Below are positions 15,710 through 24,995 of a DNA stretch of 64,000 nucleotides, piece after piece (position 1 is the stretch's first letter; the number at the start of each line of letters is the position of its first letter). The translations under genes and the position numbers were made by a program. The stretch spans positions 84,740 through 148,739 of the IMG/VR virus record IMGVR_UViG_3300017769_000001; one strand, written 5' to 3'. The notes under the pieces were generated by a model, which did no database searches, was not told the DNA's origin, and saw only the letters and a list, made by a program, of their open reading frames with translations. Source of the stretch: a virus.

Positions 15710-17155
15710 ATGACTTTTCCTATTTCCGCTGGGGTTTACGGTCGTGAGATTCTCGGTGATGCTGTTGCAGCACCACAGATCGGCTTCACTGGTGCTGCTG
15801 TAATCAGTGCGCTTAAAGGGCCAGTCGAACCGACCCTTATTACCTCTGAACGCCAATTCTATGAGCTGTATGGCAAGCCTACAATGGATCGTCCATCAAT
15901 GCACTGTGTTGCTCGATTCCTGCGTCAAGGTAATGCGGCAACCGTTCGTCGGGTGATTGTTGATGCTACTGCTGCTTCTGGCGAGATCGCTGGTGCAGTG
16001 GATCCGTACATCACCATCGAAGCAGCCAACCCCGGTGCTTGGGGTAATGACCTGACCGTCACTTTCAATGAAAACGAAGACAACACTTCACTTTGGGATC
16101 TGACGGTGACTTATGATGGTGAGGTTGTTGAAACCTTCACTGTTTCTATGGTCGAAGGTGCTGTTGACGGATTCGGTCAGCCTCAGTACATCGAAGACCG
16201 CGTCAATGAGCGCAGCCAGTACGTTCGCATTACTGTGGACGAAACCGAAACAGCAACCATCACTGATGGTGATGACGTTGTTCTTGGTGCTGGTACAGAC
16301 GACAGCACACCGGTTGGTGACGCTGAAATCGTTCTGGCTCTTGAAGACTTCCGCAACACCGACGAAGTTGAAGCAAACTACATGATCAACGCAGGTTGGA
16401 TCTCAGCCGCTGTTCACGCAGCTATGGTTGATGTGATGGAAGACCGTAAAGACGGTATCGTCATCCTTGATATGCCAGACTCCAAAGTTGCAGCTGATCT
16501 GGTTACTTTCCGTAAAACAGAAAGCAACATCAACTCATCTTTCGCAGCGTACTACGCTGGTTGGGTTCGCATCATTGAAACCGAAACTGGCAAGGAAGTA
16601 TCTATCCCGGCATCTGGTGATGTAGCAGCGATCTTCTCTGCTTCTCAGCAAGGAACCGTTTGGGATGCTCCTGCTGGTCTTCGTCGCGGTGTGATCAACG
16701 GCATTCTGGGAACCAACAAGATCTGGTCTGAACTTGAGCGCGATGCCCTGTACAAGGCAGGTATCAACCCAATCCAGACATTCGCAGGTCAAGGTACTGT
16801 GATCTGGGGTCAGAAGACTGCATACGCAATTGCTTCTTCATTCGACCGCATCAACGTAAGATTCCTGCTGAACTATGTTCGCACAACTGCGATTGCTTCC
16901 CTGAAGCCATTCGTATTCCAAGCGAACACTGAGTTCACTCGAAACTCGATCTTCACTCTGCTTGACAACTTCATGGCAGGTGTTCAGGCGAATGATGGTG
17001 TGTACGGATACAAGATTGAAATCGGAACTGATCTGAACACTGCTCAGGTTATTTCGAACAACCAGCTGCTGGTTAACATTCTTGTTCAACCGACTCGCAC
17101 TGCCGAGTTCATCCGTGTTGACACAATCACAGTTCCACTTTCTCAGGATCTGTGA
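15710..17155 (+). CDS. gp18: Contractile tail sheath protein (T4 gp18-like)
   Basis: This 481-residue protein is the contractile sheath subunit. The N-terminus has the family pattern (GVYGREI...GFTGAAVISALKGPVEPTLITSERQFYELYGKP...FLRQGNAATVRRV). The C-terminal domain contains WGQKTAYAIASSFDRINVRFLLNYVRT and ends with LLVNILVQPTRTAEFIRVDTI, typical of the conserved sheath C-terminal fold (subtilisin-resistant domain). Length is shorter than T4 gp18 (659) but normal for T4-like phages lacking the extra outer domains. The gene is followed by a strong terminator and then the tube gene. Confidence 0.95.
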   Translation: MTFPISAGVYGREILGDAVAAPQIGFTGAAVISALKGPVEPTLITSERQFYELYGKPTMDRPSMHCVARFLRQGNAATVRRVIVDATAASGEIAGAVDPYITIEAANPGAWGNDLTVTFNENEDNTSLWDLTVTYDGEVVETFTVSMVEGAVDGFGQPQYIEDRVNERSQYVRITVDETETATITDGDDVVLGAGTDDSTPVGDAEIVLALEDFRNTDEVEANYMINAGWISAAVHAAMVDVMEDRKDGIVILDMPDSKVAADLVTFRKTESNINSSFAAYYAGWVRIIETETGKEVSIPASGDVAAIFSASQQGTVWDAPAGLRRGVINGILGTNKIWSELERDALYKAGINPIQTFAGQGTVIWGQKTAYAIASSFDRINVRFLLNYVRTTAIASLKPFVFQANTEFTRNSIFTLLDNFMAGVQANDGVYGYKIEIGTDLNTAQVISNNQLLVNILVQPTRTAEFIRVDTITVPLSQDL

Positions 17156-17197
17156 TAACCGGTTAAAACGACAAGAAATTTCGCTACCAAATATTCA

Positions 17198-17220
17198 GCC
17201 CCTTTCGAGGGGCTTTTTTA
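17198..17220 (+). terminator. Intrinsic terminator after sheath gene
   Basis: Stem GCCCC / GGGGC, loop TTTCGA, then TTTTTTTA. It lies 43 bases past the sheath stop and would reduce readthrough into the tube gene, which has its own late box. Confidence 0.9.
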
Positions 17221-17238
17221 TTCTTGGTCAATAAGTTC

Positions 17239-17246
17239 CTAAATAA
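17239..17246 (+). promoter_or_regulatory. Late promoter box CTAAATAA (tube gene)
   Basis: The box lies 37 bases upstream of ATG 17284. Confidence 0.7.
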
Positions 17247-17283
17247 TGGAACAGAAACATCCTTTGCAATGGAGAAATAAAAC

Positions 17284-17781
17284 ATGAGTATTGAACAAAC
17301 CCGCGCAATCGACCGTCCACAGAAGTCATACGAGTGGGAAATCGAAATCGTCGGCCCATCTACCGGCGGTCTTGAAGGTCTAAAGGCGTATGCCCAGACA
17401 GCGAACATTCCTGAAGAAAGCATTGAAGAAATCGTGATCAACCACAAGTCTGAACGTTCTGTTCATGCTGGCCGTGTTGCTTCTGCCCGAACTTCAACGA
17501 TTAACTTCATGGATGACGAAGCACTTACCGTATTCCGGTATATCCGTCAGTGGCAGGAAATCATCAAGAACTCGCAAACCGGTGGTGGTGTTCCTCGTTC
17601 ACTGTACGTTGCTGATATCATCGTCCGCCAGTTCAACTCTGACAGTCAGACTGTAAGCGCAGAGCATCGCCTGCGTGGTGCCTTCCCGACTTCTCGTGGG
17701 GAGATCAGCATGTCTTATGACGCGTCAGAAGTAATGAACTTCGATGTGACATTCAGTTACGAACGCCTTGATCTGGAATAA
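17284..17781 (+). CDS. gp19: Tail tube protein (T4 gp19-like)
   Basis: This 165-residue protein (T4 gp19 is 163) follows the sheath gene. It has the tube-fold pattern: YEWEIEIVGPSTGGLEGLKAYAQTANIPEESIEEIVINHKSERSVHAGR, a central WQEIIKN, and a C-terminal LRGAFPTSRGEISMSYDASEVMNFDVTFSYERLDL, close to tube proteins of many myophages. It stacks as hexamers to form the inner tail channel. Confidence 0.93.
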   Translation: MSIEQTRAIDRPQKSYEWEIEIVGPSTGGLEGLKAYAQTANIPEESIEEIVINHKSERSVHAGRVASARTSTINFMDDEALTVFRYIRQWQEIIKNSQTGGGVPRSLYVADIIVRQFNSDSQTVSAEHRLRGAFPTSRGEISMSYDASEVMNFDVTFSYERLDLE

Positions 17782-17787
17782 TAACTG

Positions 17788-18474
17788 ATGATTAACACCC
17801 GACTGAAAGACTTGGTTCCAGCTGGCGGTGAGCTGTTAGGTGACATCATCACCAATCAGCTCGATCCCCAACTCGGATACATGTGGGAGGTTCGGGTAGA
17901 AAGTGCGGATGCTCCGAGAGACTACGAACGGAGCATTCAGCTTTTCGCGAGAAACGTGACTCTCCCCCAACGATCAGTTGAACCGATTCGCCGTGAGTAC
18001 ATGGGAGAGTCTGTTGTCCATGCCGGATACTCTTCGGATCCAAAACAGATTCGAGTGACTTTCTGGGATGACAAGCGACTTATCGGCTACCGATATTTCA
18101 ACGACTGGATAAACCAGTTGTCGGATCCGATGTATGGTCGTCAAGGACGCCAGACAATGACTCGGAAGAAAGTCGTAATGAAACTCAAAGACAGGACTGA
18201 CTTCTTCGTGGGTGTTGAGATTGAGTTCACTGGGGCATTCGTTTTCAACATTGGGGATGTTACTCTGAGTTACGATGAAAGTATTCCTTTCTTGTTTAAC
18301 GTCGGTATCCAATACGATGACATGTTGATGAACGGAACTCGTTACAGCATGGAAGAAATTAAGAATGCTTCTGGTAATTCTGATTTCTTTTCTAAGATAA
18401 ACAAACAGTTAAACGACAGAATCAGCGCAGCGAAAAACAAGGCATCCGATTTCATTGGCGGGTTAGGAGACTGA
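17788..18474 (+). CDS. Second tail-tube-like protein
   Basis: This 228-residue protein begins six bases after the tube gene. Residues about 25-180 follow the tube pattern (GYMWEVRVE...SIQLFARNVTLPQRSVEPIRREYMGESVVHAG...ITVTFWDDK-like...FTGAFVFNIGDVTLSYDES...FNVGIQYDDM). A C-terminal helical, basic tail of about 45 residues follows. In T4, gp48 and gp54 are tube-fold proteins that start the tube on the baseplate, so this is probably a tube initiator or terminator rather than the bulk tube. The exact equivalent is not settled. Confidence 0.8.
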   Translation: MINTRLKDLVPAGGELLGDIITNQLDPQLGYMWEVRVESADAPRDYERSIQLFARNVTLPQRSVEPIRREYMGESVVHAGYSSDPKQIRVTFWDDKRLIGYRYFNDWINQLSDPMYGRQGRQTMTRKKVVMKLKDRTDFFVGVEIEFTGAFVFNIGDVTLSYDESIPFLFNVGIQYDDMLMNGTRYSMEEIKNASGNSDFFSKINKQLNDRISAAKNKASDFIGGLGD

Positions 18475-18475
18475 A

Positions 18476-19219
18476 TTGAGCTACGAACAATTTGAAACGT
18501 ATGAGAAGAATCTACACAAGCGCAGGGTTTCAGAACCTGCTCGCGCTTATCTGTGGGCGGTCGAACTTCCTGACCTGACTGTCGATCCTTCTAACGGGTC
18601 AAAGTCTGAAAGCTTCTCTAAAGCATCCTCGGATCTAAAAAGCAGATTCCTCCCCGTTGATATGCAGTTGGTGAATACGCTTGTGACATCAATCACCACG
18701 CCGTTCTTCACATTTGATACTGACAAGGTAACGAGTGGTAGTACGTTCTGGTACAAAGCCACACATAACGACATTTCAAACATCTCCATGACTCTCGAAG
18801 AGCAGGAGAATGGTGTTGTCTGGAATTACATCAACAACTGGAAGAATCTGATGCTTGCTTCAAACGGCGGACAAAACCCTCCGGCGTTCTACAAGCGAGA
18901 TATTACTTTTCTTCGTCTCGACCTGATGAAGATGCAGTTTCAAAAATTTGTTTACAGCAACTATTTTATCAGTGAAGTATCTCAGATCACAAATGACTAT
19001 ACATCAAATGCAGCAGTGCAGTATAATCTGACGTTTACTGGTGATAGTCTACTTCCGGTATATACCCTTGAAGGTGCTGCGCTTGAGGCTAGATTGGAGA
19101 GAGCATCTCAGCTTCTTGGCGGTGTCGAGATTCCTTACGATCCATTTGCGTACTCCGGAGTTCCTGCACCGGCAATTTCCAATTTACTTGGAACCATCGC
19201 CTCAAGGGCTCTGACTTAA
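18476..19219 (+). CDS. Third tail-tube-like protein, TTG start
   Basis: This 247-residue protein starts at TTG 18476, with AGGAG 7 bases upstream; the next in-frame ATG is 63 codons in and would cut the domain. The pattern YLWAVELPDLTVD...LVTSITTPFFTFDTDKVTSG...ISMTLEEQENGVVWNYINNWK...TSNAAVQYNLTFTGDSL again resembles the tube/baseplate-cap fold. A C-terminal segment of about 50 residues is unlike the others. It is probably a tube-end or hub-proximal protein. The run of three tube-like genes is noted under findings. Confidence 0.75.
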   Translation: MSYEQFETYEKNLHKRRVSEPARAYLWAVELPDLTVDPSNGSKSESFSKASSDLKSRFLPVDMQLVNTLVTSITTPFFTFDTDKVTSGSTFWYKATHNDISNISMTLEEQENGVVWNYINNWKNLMLASNGGQNPPAFYKRDITFLRLDLMKMQFQKFVYSNYFISEVSQITNDYTSNAAVQYNLTFTGDSLLPVYTLEGAALEARLERASQLLGGVEIPYDPFAYSGVPAPAISNLLGTIASRALT

Positions 19220-19222
19220 CGC

Positions 19223-19230
19223 GTAAATAG
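19223..19230 (+). promoter_or_regulatory. Late promoter box GTAAATAG
   Basis: The box lies 23 bases upstream of ATG 19254. Confidence 0.65.
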
Positions 19231-19253
19231 TAATATCAAAAAGGAGCGGAACA

Positions 19254-20117
19254 ATGGGAAACCCTACCCCTGATAAGATGTTCATGGATAATCCCCCTGA
19301 ACAGCCAAAAGAAAAAGTCGACCTATCACCAAAGGTATATGAGCCAGTCGAACAACCAATTGATGCACACGTGGATTCCCCCGTTGGCAACGTTGTAGAT
19401 CTTCCTTCAAAGGGTCTGCTTGGTTACCCGGCTTCGATCACCCACCGTGAGATTATGGCTGGCGACGAAGAGATTCTGAAATCTTCGACGAACAAAAACT
19501 TCAGTCGAACCGTCAACAAAGTTCTGAAGTCCATCTGCAACAACGCAGAATTCTTCGATGACATGTATGTTGGCGACCGGGATTATGTGATGATCCATAT
19601 CTGGGCAAACACATACGACTCTGAGAAAGAGTTTGAAGTGAAGTGTCGCCACTGCCAACACAAAGACGACATGAAGATCGATATCTTCAGATTGGATTCA
19701 ATCGACCCGAAAGATAACATGCCGTCAAGACTTCCGATGCGAGTATCAAAAACCGGTGACACAATCAAACTTCGATTGGTTACTGTTCGCGATGACAACA
19801 ACGCAGAAGAGTACATGGCGAAGAACCCGAACGCCGAAGTTTCTACGGAGACCCTGCACTACGCTCTGGCGATTGAGTTTGGGCGTCCGATGAGCATTGC
19901 TGAACGGATTCAATATGTCCATGAGAACATCACGGCGAAAGAACTGGCGACGATTCGGGAATTCCATCGTCATTTCAGCTTTGGTCTGGATACAAGCTTT
20001 GAACATACGTGCTCAGAGTGTCAGGGGGTCACTCGTGGAAATATTCCCTTTCTCCCCGAGGACATTATCAATCCTCAAGTACGAACAGATCTTGAGCAGC
20101 TACTACGATCTCAGTAA
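19254..20117 (+). CDS. gp26: Baseplate hub assembly protein / tail chaperone (T4 gp26-like)
   Basis: This 287-residue protein has a disordered Pro-rich N-terminus (1-45), then NVVDLPSKGLLGYPASITHREIMAGDEEIL, the opening pattern of T4-like gp26/gp51 baseplate hub proteins. Two cysteine pairs, CRHC (131/134) and CSEC (253/256), probably bind one zinc. AAGGAG precedes ATG 19254. It lies just before the long structural genes that include the tape measure, the position where many phages keep tail-assembly chaperones. A second open frame overlaps its 3' end (see next entry). Confidence 0.78.
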   Translation: MGNPTPDKMFMDNPPEQPKEKVDLSPKVYEPVEQPIDAHVDSPVGNVVDLPSKGLLGYPASITHREIMAGDEEILKSSTNKNFSRTVNKVLKSICNNAEFFDDMYVGDRDYVMIHIWANTYDSEKEFEVKCRHCQHKDDMKIDIFRLDSIDPKDNMPSRLPMRVSKTGDTIKLRLVTVRDDNNAEEYMAKNPNAEVSTETLHYALAIEFGRPMSIAERIQYVHENITAKELATIREFHRHFSFGLDTSFEHTCSECQGVTRGNIPFLPEDIINPQVRTDLEQLLRSQ

Positions 20118-20250
20118 GGTTCTTGGCGGGGATCCTGTGAGCTATAGACAAATGCCTATGGCTCATATGATTTACTTTAACCGAAGGTTGAGTAAAGATA
20201 TCAAAGATAAAGATCCGTTTATCTATCCACACCCTCCGATATCCCTCTGA
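20092..20250 (+). CDS. Overlapping +1-frame ORF after gp26-like gene, possible frameshift extension
   Basis: A frame shifted +1 from the gp26-like gene stays open past its stop and encodes a protein-like 50-60 residues (YDLSKVLGGDPVSYRQ, then MAHMIYFNRRLSKDIKDKDP). No good independent start is seen. TTG 20092 lacks an SD; GTG 20137 has GGGG five bases upstream but would give only 37 residues. The arrangement looks like the G/GT chaperones made by programmed frameshifting before tape measure genes. Whether it is a frameshift product or a separate small gene is open. The coordinates given are from the first plausible start. Confidence 0.5.
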   Translation: MSSYYDLSKVLGGDPVSYRQMPMAHMIYFNRRLSKDIKDKDPFIYPHPPISL

Positions 20251-20265
20251 CTGACATGGCAAGCC

Positions 20266-20273
20266 CTAAATAA
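20266..20273 (+). promoter_or_regulatory. Late promoter box CTAAATAA
   Basis: The box lies 36 bases upstream of ATG 20310. Confidence 0.7.
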
Positions 20274-20309
20274 CCTCATATCTACAAAAGGTTTATTTGG
20301 AGCTTGCCA

Positions 20310-22577
20310 ATGTCTAATCGCAACTACCGTCCAATCGAAAGTATCAGACTTGAAGCTGAACTGTCACTAGCAGATTTTCTTTTCGATCAAGAAATTATTT
20401 CAGAAAGTGCCTATGCAATTGAGTACATGGGAACCAAAACTTTCGACCTGATGGAGTCTGCGTCTCGAAGCAATTCTCCCGGTTACTACTACGGAAAGGG
20501 AAAGGACGCAATTTACTATGTTGATTTCAGAAACATCTGGAACAACGTAAAAGACTATCCGTCAACAGAAGACGTTTATCGAGTATTTCACCCATCTGTC
20601 CAAAACGTAGAGGCGAATACAGCCACTACATGGTCGTCAAGGGTTCTTAACAAGTTTCTGGGCGGAAATAAAGGCGATCCCGGAGTACCGGAGGCTCGAA
20701 CTGAACTCGTCGCTAAGACGACCAGAGAGCGCACAGATCTCGAAAAGAAAATCCGTGCTGGTGAAGCAGAAGAGCTTGCCGATGACTTTGGCGAATATTC
20801 AATTGACGGTGGGTATCAGCGAAAGTCGTCTCGTTCTGGAAACATTGAACGAGCATCTACCCTGTTCCCCGGTGAGCTTTACAGCGACCAGTCTCGGATT
20901 CCGAAGCGTCGTTGGGGTTCATGGTGGAAGCGGTTCCTGAGAGCAAGAACCAGCGTAGCAGACCCAGAAAGCGGATTGCTGGCTATGCGCAAATGGTCGA
21001 AGCACTTCATTATGGGGTATCAGATCACTCCGAATCTTTTATTCGAAATCTGGTACAACAACATGGACAGTACATTCAGCGTCCATGACAAATACGGGAA
21101 CGTGGTTCAGCGTGGCGACAGTATTCCTTTGATTCGCGATGCTCTTAACGTTCTGTTCCATAATGTGGCAGATGCAAGTCCCAAAGACGCAGAAATCCTC
21201 AACATGAGAACTCCGAGCCTGCGTCGTGTGAATCAGGACATTGAAGCAGCACTGTCTGGCAGCGTTGATTCCGCACGGTCATACGCGGAACGTGTTCGTG
21301 ATCGTAAAGAAAAGACAATCCAACAACAGGAAGCTGAACGCAAACGTCGTCAGGAAAAGGAAGAGCGCGGTATTGAGCTTGGTGCTGACATCCGAGGCGA
21401 AGAAACTCGCAAATCTGAAGAAGAGACAGTTCAAAGTTTCCGTGACCGCGTGAAGAACGCTGTGAAAGACAAAGCGAAAGAAGCTGCAAAACAGGCTGCT
21501 GACAACTATAAGCAATCTACTCAATCTGGTGTTGCTTCTCCTTCCTATGCGAAGAACACAAAGCAGACAGATGATGTTTCTGATGAAGCTGCTCGTCGCC
21601 GTGAGGCTCGTCAGGCAGAAGCCATGCGTCGTGAAGAAACACGTGATGCTGAACGCAAGCGTAAGATGGAGACCGAAAAACTGAAAGCCCAGAGTGAGCT
21701 TGCAGCGAAAATCGACGATCTGTCTCAAGAGCTTGAAGACATGCGTTCTGATCCTGCTTACTTCGACGATGAAGCTACTCGTCAGGAAGAGATCAGAAAG
21801 GCTGAACAGGAACTTGCTGATGTCCAGAAAGCTGTTGCTGAATATGAAGACGACGATTTCGATTCTCGTCTGAAGGCCGAGTTTGAAAAGCTGAACAAAA
21901 AGATCGAAGCAAGTAACAAGCGTCGTGAGAAAAAGAAATCAGATGATTCACCTTCACTGGATGACTATGTGAACTCCGGGAAGAACAAGAAAAAGAAATC
22001 TGTGAATGAGTCTGCGATTGATGACCTCCTTGGCGGTCAAGCCGACAATGATGCTGAGTTCGATCTTCAGGATTACGATATGAATCCTCTGTACCGTCCA
22101 GAGGTTAATCGAGAAGTCGAACAAACCAGACAGAAGGCTGAGAACAGTCCGTTCACAAAGCAGCTGATCAATAGCATGTTCTTGGAAGGGTTCGTTCAGG
22201 TATACGATCAGACTCGTGTGAAAGACAACCGTACGTTCATTCGTCGTATTTTCGACCGACTGAAGATCTTCCGTGGAAGGGTTGAACCTATCGCACTCCC
22301 GTCTCGAATCGTTTCCAGCTACATGAAAGTGAAAGGATTTTTTGCTGGGGCGCAGGCGCGTGCGGATTTCATCATCGGCTACACCATAAATGATGTTGCC
22401 AACTTTGAGATCTGGTATGTGCAGGAGATCAGCGCGGATGGAACCCAGCAGTATGCGAGTTTCTATCTGTATGATGTCACTGCAATGAAAATCATTCAGA
22501 AGAACATCCCGCATTACAGAAACGCAGTTCAACTTCTGATCCTGAAGATCGGATCTGAGGATACAAAGGGAGCTTAA
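20310..22577 (+). CDS. Long structural protein with repeated end domains and central charged coiled coil
   Basis: This 755-residue protein has ATG 20310 with GGAG 7 bases upstream. Three segments share a GY-x(n)-(F/Y)EIWY-like pattern: residues about 57-95 (GYYYGKGKDAIYYVDF), 222-290 (IMGYQITPNLLFEIWYNN) and 665-755 (IIGYTINDVANFEIWYVQE). Between the second and third is about 270 residues of highly charged, Arg/Glu/Lys-rich helix (307-565), then a flexible acidic part. It lies between the gp26-like gene and the probable tape measure and is likely a tail-interior or baseplate structural protein. No family is recognised. Confidence 0.75.
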   Translation: MSNRNYRPIESIRLEAELSLADFLFDQEIISESAYAIEYMGTKTFDLMESASRSNSPGYYYGKGKDAIYYVDFRNIWNNVKDYPSTEDVYRVFHPSVQNVEANTATTWSSRVLNKFLGGNKGDPGVPEARTELVAKTTRERTDLEKKIRAGEAEELADDFGEYSIDGGYQRKSSRSGNIERASTLFPGELYSDQSRIPKRRWGSWWKRFLRARTSVADPESGLLAMRKWSKHFIMGYQITPNLLFEIWYNNMDSTFSVHDKYGNVVQRGDSIPLIRDALNVLFHNVADASPKDAEILNMRTPSLRRVNQDIEAALSGSVDSARSYAERVRDRKEKTIQQQEAERKRRQEKEERGIELGADIRGEETRKSEEETVQSFRDRVKNAVKDKAKEAAKQAADNYKQSTQSGVASPSYAKNTKQTDDVSDEAARRREARQAEAMRREETRDAERKRKMETEKLKAQSELAAKIDDLSQELEDMRSDPAYFDDEATRQEEIRKAEQELADVQKAVAEYEDDDFDSRLKAEFEKLNKKIEASNKRREKKKSDDSPSLDDYVNSGKNKKKKSVNESAIDDLLGGQADNDAEFDLQDYDMNPLYRPEVNREVEQTRQKAENSPFTKQLINSMFLEGFVQVYDQTRVKDNRTFIRRIFDRLKIFRGRVEPIALPSRIVSSYMKVKGFFAGAQARADFIIGYTINDVANFEIWYVQEISADGTQQYASFYLYDVTAMKIIQKNIPHYRNAVQLLILKIGSEDTKGA

Positions 22578-22580
22578 TAG

Positions 22581-24995
22581 ATGCTCATTGAAAGAGAAGC
22601 AATTGACAATTGGGATCCATCCGAGCCACGAACCAACGGAAGACCTGCTGGTTCTGGTCTTGATATCGTTTCTCTGTCAAAAATCGGGATTGATGTAAAT
22701 GTAAAGGAAATTGAAGACTCGACTGTCAATAATCTGACGATGGCGATGACTCAGAACCAGTTCAAAGTTCGTGTCATGAACCTGAAGTCTGGAATTATCA
22801 CACCGTTGACGGATTACTTCAACTTCCGATTCCAGCAGCAGGATTCTGTGGAGACCCAACGCCATAAAGAGTCTATTCTTTATAGTGCAGACTTAAAGCG
22901 TACAATCGAGCGAGTGAACGCCCGTAGCGATTTCGCTCTCGTGAACAGTTTCCGAGAAACGTATTATGGCTTGACAAAATCAATCACGTCCGCCATTGGG
23001 ACGGTGATTACCCCTGTTCTGAAAGGGATCGGATTCGTTCTCTTCGGGACAAAGGATAAGGGGAAGACGGTCGTTCAGGCGATTGAAGAACAAACTCAGT
23101 TCCTGAGAACTGGCAAAATCTTCGAAAGCAGCAACATGTTCTCTCGCTTCATGCGACGTGGTCTTGTTGGTAGTGCTGTTGCAGGTGCTGCTGATCTTGT
23201 TGGATTGGGGAGACAAGCAGCCCAGAGAGCAGAAAGAAAGCGTGCTGCTGGAGAAGACCGCACAATTCGTGAGAATATTGTCACACAGATGGGCATCTGG
23301 TGGGGTACGTTTGGGGATATTGAGAAATTCGACACCAGACGGAACTTCGCCCCGGATTCTTCTGAGTTCCGACAGGAGTCTCTGTTGGATCGCATTCGCT
23401 TGTCATCTGAGGCGTTCTTAGAGTTCTTCCGGGACTACAGTGGTAAGATGTTTGATGAAGTTCGAATGATTAACATCAACCTTGCCAATTACTTGAAGAA
23501 ATCTCCGGATACATCTGAAGCTGCGAACGAAGAAAATTACGAAGTTGAAGAGAAGCTCTTCAGTCGGGTGACCCAAGCAATCCATCAAGCAAACGATAGC
23601 TCAATCGTTGCCATGGCTGCTGGGTACGATAACATCGTCAGAAATGACAACGAGAACATGCGGGAATCAATACGCATGTCTTCTTTTGACAACTTCAGAA
23701 ATTCTCAAATCCTCAGAAATATCAACGAGGAAATGAAGCAAACAAACAGTCCGGTTCTGACTCCGTTCGAGAACCGTATGCTCGAATCAAGCAATGCACA
23801 GTACGAGCAGCTGCTTGAAGCAAATGAGCTGGCTCGTATTCGTGAAGAAAGAAGAAAAGAATCAATCGAAGGTTCCGGTGGTCTTCTCGGTGCTATTACT
23901 GGGCTTCTGTCTGGTGCCGCTGGGCCTCTTGCTTCCCTTGGTAAGAAGTTCATTATTACACCTATTATGGGTGCTATTAAAGCAGGCGGTGCTTGGATTG
24001 CCAAGAACGGATTTAAAGTATTGCTTCGTGCTCCATTCGCCAAGGTGTTTGCCGTTGGTATGGTTTCAAAACTGTTATACGACCATATTCTTCGCCCTAC
24101 TGTATCTTGGTTCGATAACACATTCGATACTGAAATTGGAGCGAAGCTTGATTCGATTACTGGGTGGTTCTCTGAAAAATTCGGAAACATGGTCGATTGG
24201 ATTAAAGAAAAACTCCAAGGCGTTCCTGTGATCGGAAGACTGTTCAAGGAAGATAATGTCTCTGTTCCTGAAGTAGAAGAACCAGCAAAACGAAAAGAAG
24301 ATTCAGTCAGCGCAGTAGACACCGCGAAGAATTTCGGTAAATGGTATGGAAAGCAGTTTACTGAAATGGTTAGAACTGGTTCTACTGCCCTTGGTGGTAT
24401 TCTGGATCGCGGTCGTGGATTTGTTCGGGATTGGTTCAGTTCTGATGAGAGCAATGTTAATGGGGTCGTAAAAAGACCTTCATCATCAGATGTCTTTAGC
24501 TTTGCGAGGGACACTGCAAACAGAGCGTATTCCGGAATCACTACAGCCGCAAAGAATACTCTGAAGATCAGTCAGGCGTTTGTTGGAGAACTGTCAGATT
24601 CAATTCCGAAAGCGATTGAAGAAGGTATCGACAGGCTTCGTGGATATGACTACGACGCATTTGAGAAAATGCGAGCATTAGGACTATCGCCGCTGTCTAT
24701 TGCAGATAGTGCGATGAGTTCAGTAATAAATCCTCTGTCTCCAAATACGTCAGATCTGGTTTCTGAACAGATGGTACTCGCTGCGTCCGAAAGTAAGCGA
24801 ATGGCGTTCGAACAGGTTGAACTAATGAAACGCCAGAGAGAAGAAGCAGCCGCATTCAATCGCAGGTTTCTTGAAGTTATGCAGGCCGTTGCCGGGAATA
24901 CTGAAGCGACTGCTGGTGCAACCATGGCTGGCGTTCGTGCGACAACCGAAATGCAGCGAAGAAAAGACACATTAGACGTACCGAAGGATATGTAA
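22581..24995 (+). CDS. Probable tape measure / tail length protein
   Basis: This 804-residue protein has long helical stretches and three or more hydrophobic segments (ITSAIGTVITPVLKGIGFVLFG near 137; SGGLLGAITGLLSGAAGPLASLGKK near 430; FIITPIMGAIKAGGAWIAKNG near 455; FAKVFAVGMVSKLLYDHI near 485). This is the usual make-up of tape measure proteins, whose hydrophobic parts interact with the host membrane during DNA entry. In T4-like phages the role belongs to gp29. Its length is the largest in the tail block, and it lies between the gp26-like gene and the baseplate cap gene. Its stop overlaps the next ATG. Confidence 0.72.
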   Translation: MLIEREAIDNWDPSEPRTNGRPAGSGLDIVSLSKIGIDVNVKEIEDSTVNNLTMAMTQNQFKVRVMNLKSGIITPLTDYFNFRFQQQDSVETQRHKESILYSADLKRTIERVNARSDFALVNSFRETYYGLTKSITSAIGTVITPVLKGIGFVLFGTKDKGKTVVQAIEEQTQFLRTGKIFESSNMFSRFMRRGLVGSAVAGAADLVGLGRQAAQRAERKRAAGEDRTIRENIVTQMGIWWGTFGDIEKFDTRRNFAPDSSEFRQESLLDRIRLSSEAFLEFFRDYSGKMFDEVRMININLANYLKKSPDTSEAANEENYEVEEKLFSRVTQAIHQANDSSIVAMAAGYDNIVRNDNENMRESIRMSSFDNFRNSQILRNINEEMKQTNSPVLTPFENRMLESSNAQYEQLLEANELARIREERRKESIEGSGGLLGAITGLLSGAAGPLASLGKKFIITPIMGAIKAGGAWIAKNGFKVLLRAPFAKVFAVGMVSKLLYDHILRPTVSWFDNTFDTEIGAKLDSITGWFSEKFGNMVDWIKEKLQGVPVIGRLFKEDNVSVPEVEEPAKRKEDSVSAVDTAKNFGKWYGKQFTEMVRTGSTALGGILDRGRGFVRDWFSSDESNVNGVVKRPSSSDVFSFARDTANRAYSGITTAAKNTLKISQAFVGELSDSIPKAIEEGIDRLRGYDYDAFEKMRALGLSPLSIADSAMSSVINPLSPNTSDLVSEQMVLAASESKRMAFEQVELMKRQREEAAAFNRRFLEVMQAVAGNTEATAGATMAGVRATTEMQRRKDTLDVPKDM

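Noticed and set aside
23705-24541. 278-codon minus-strand frame opposite the tape measure candidate
   Set aside because: It is antisense to a long coding region with coupled neighbours, has no SD, and shows Ser/Pro-rich shadow composition.
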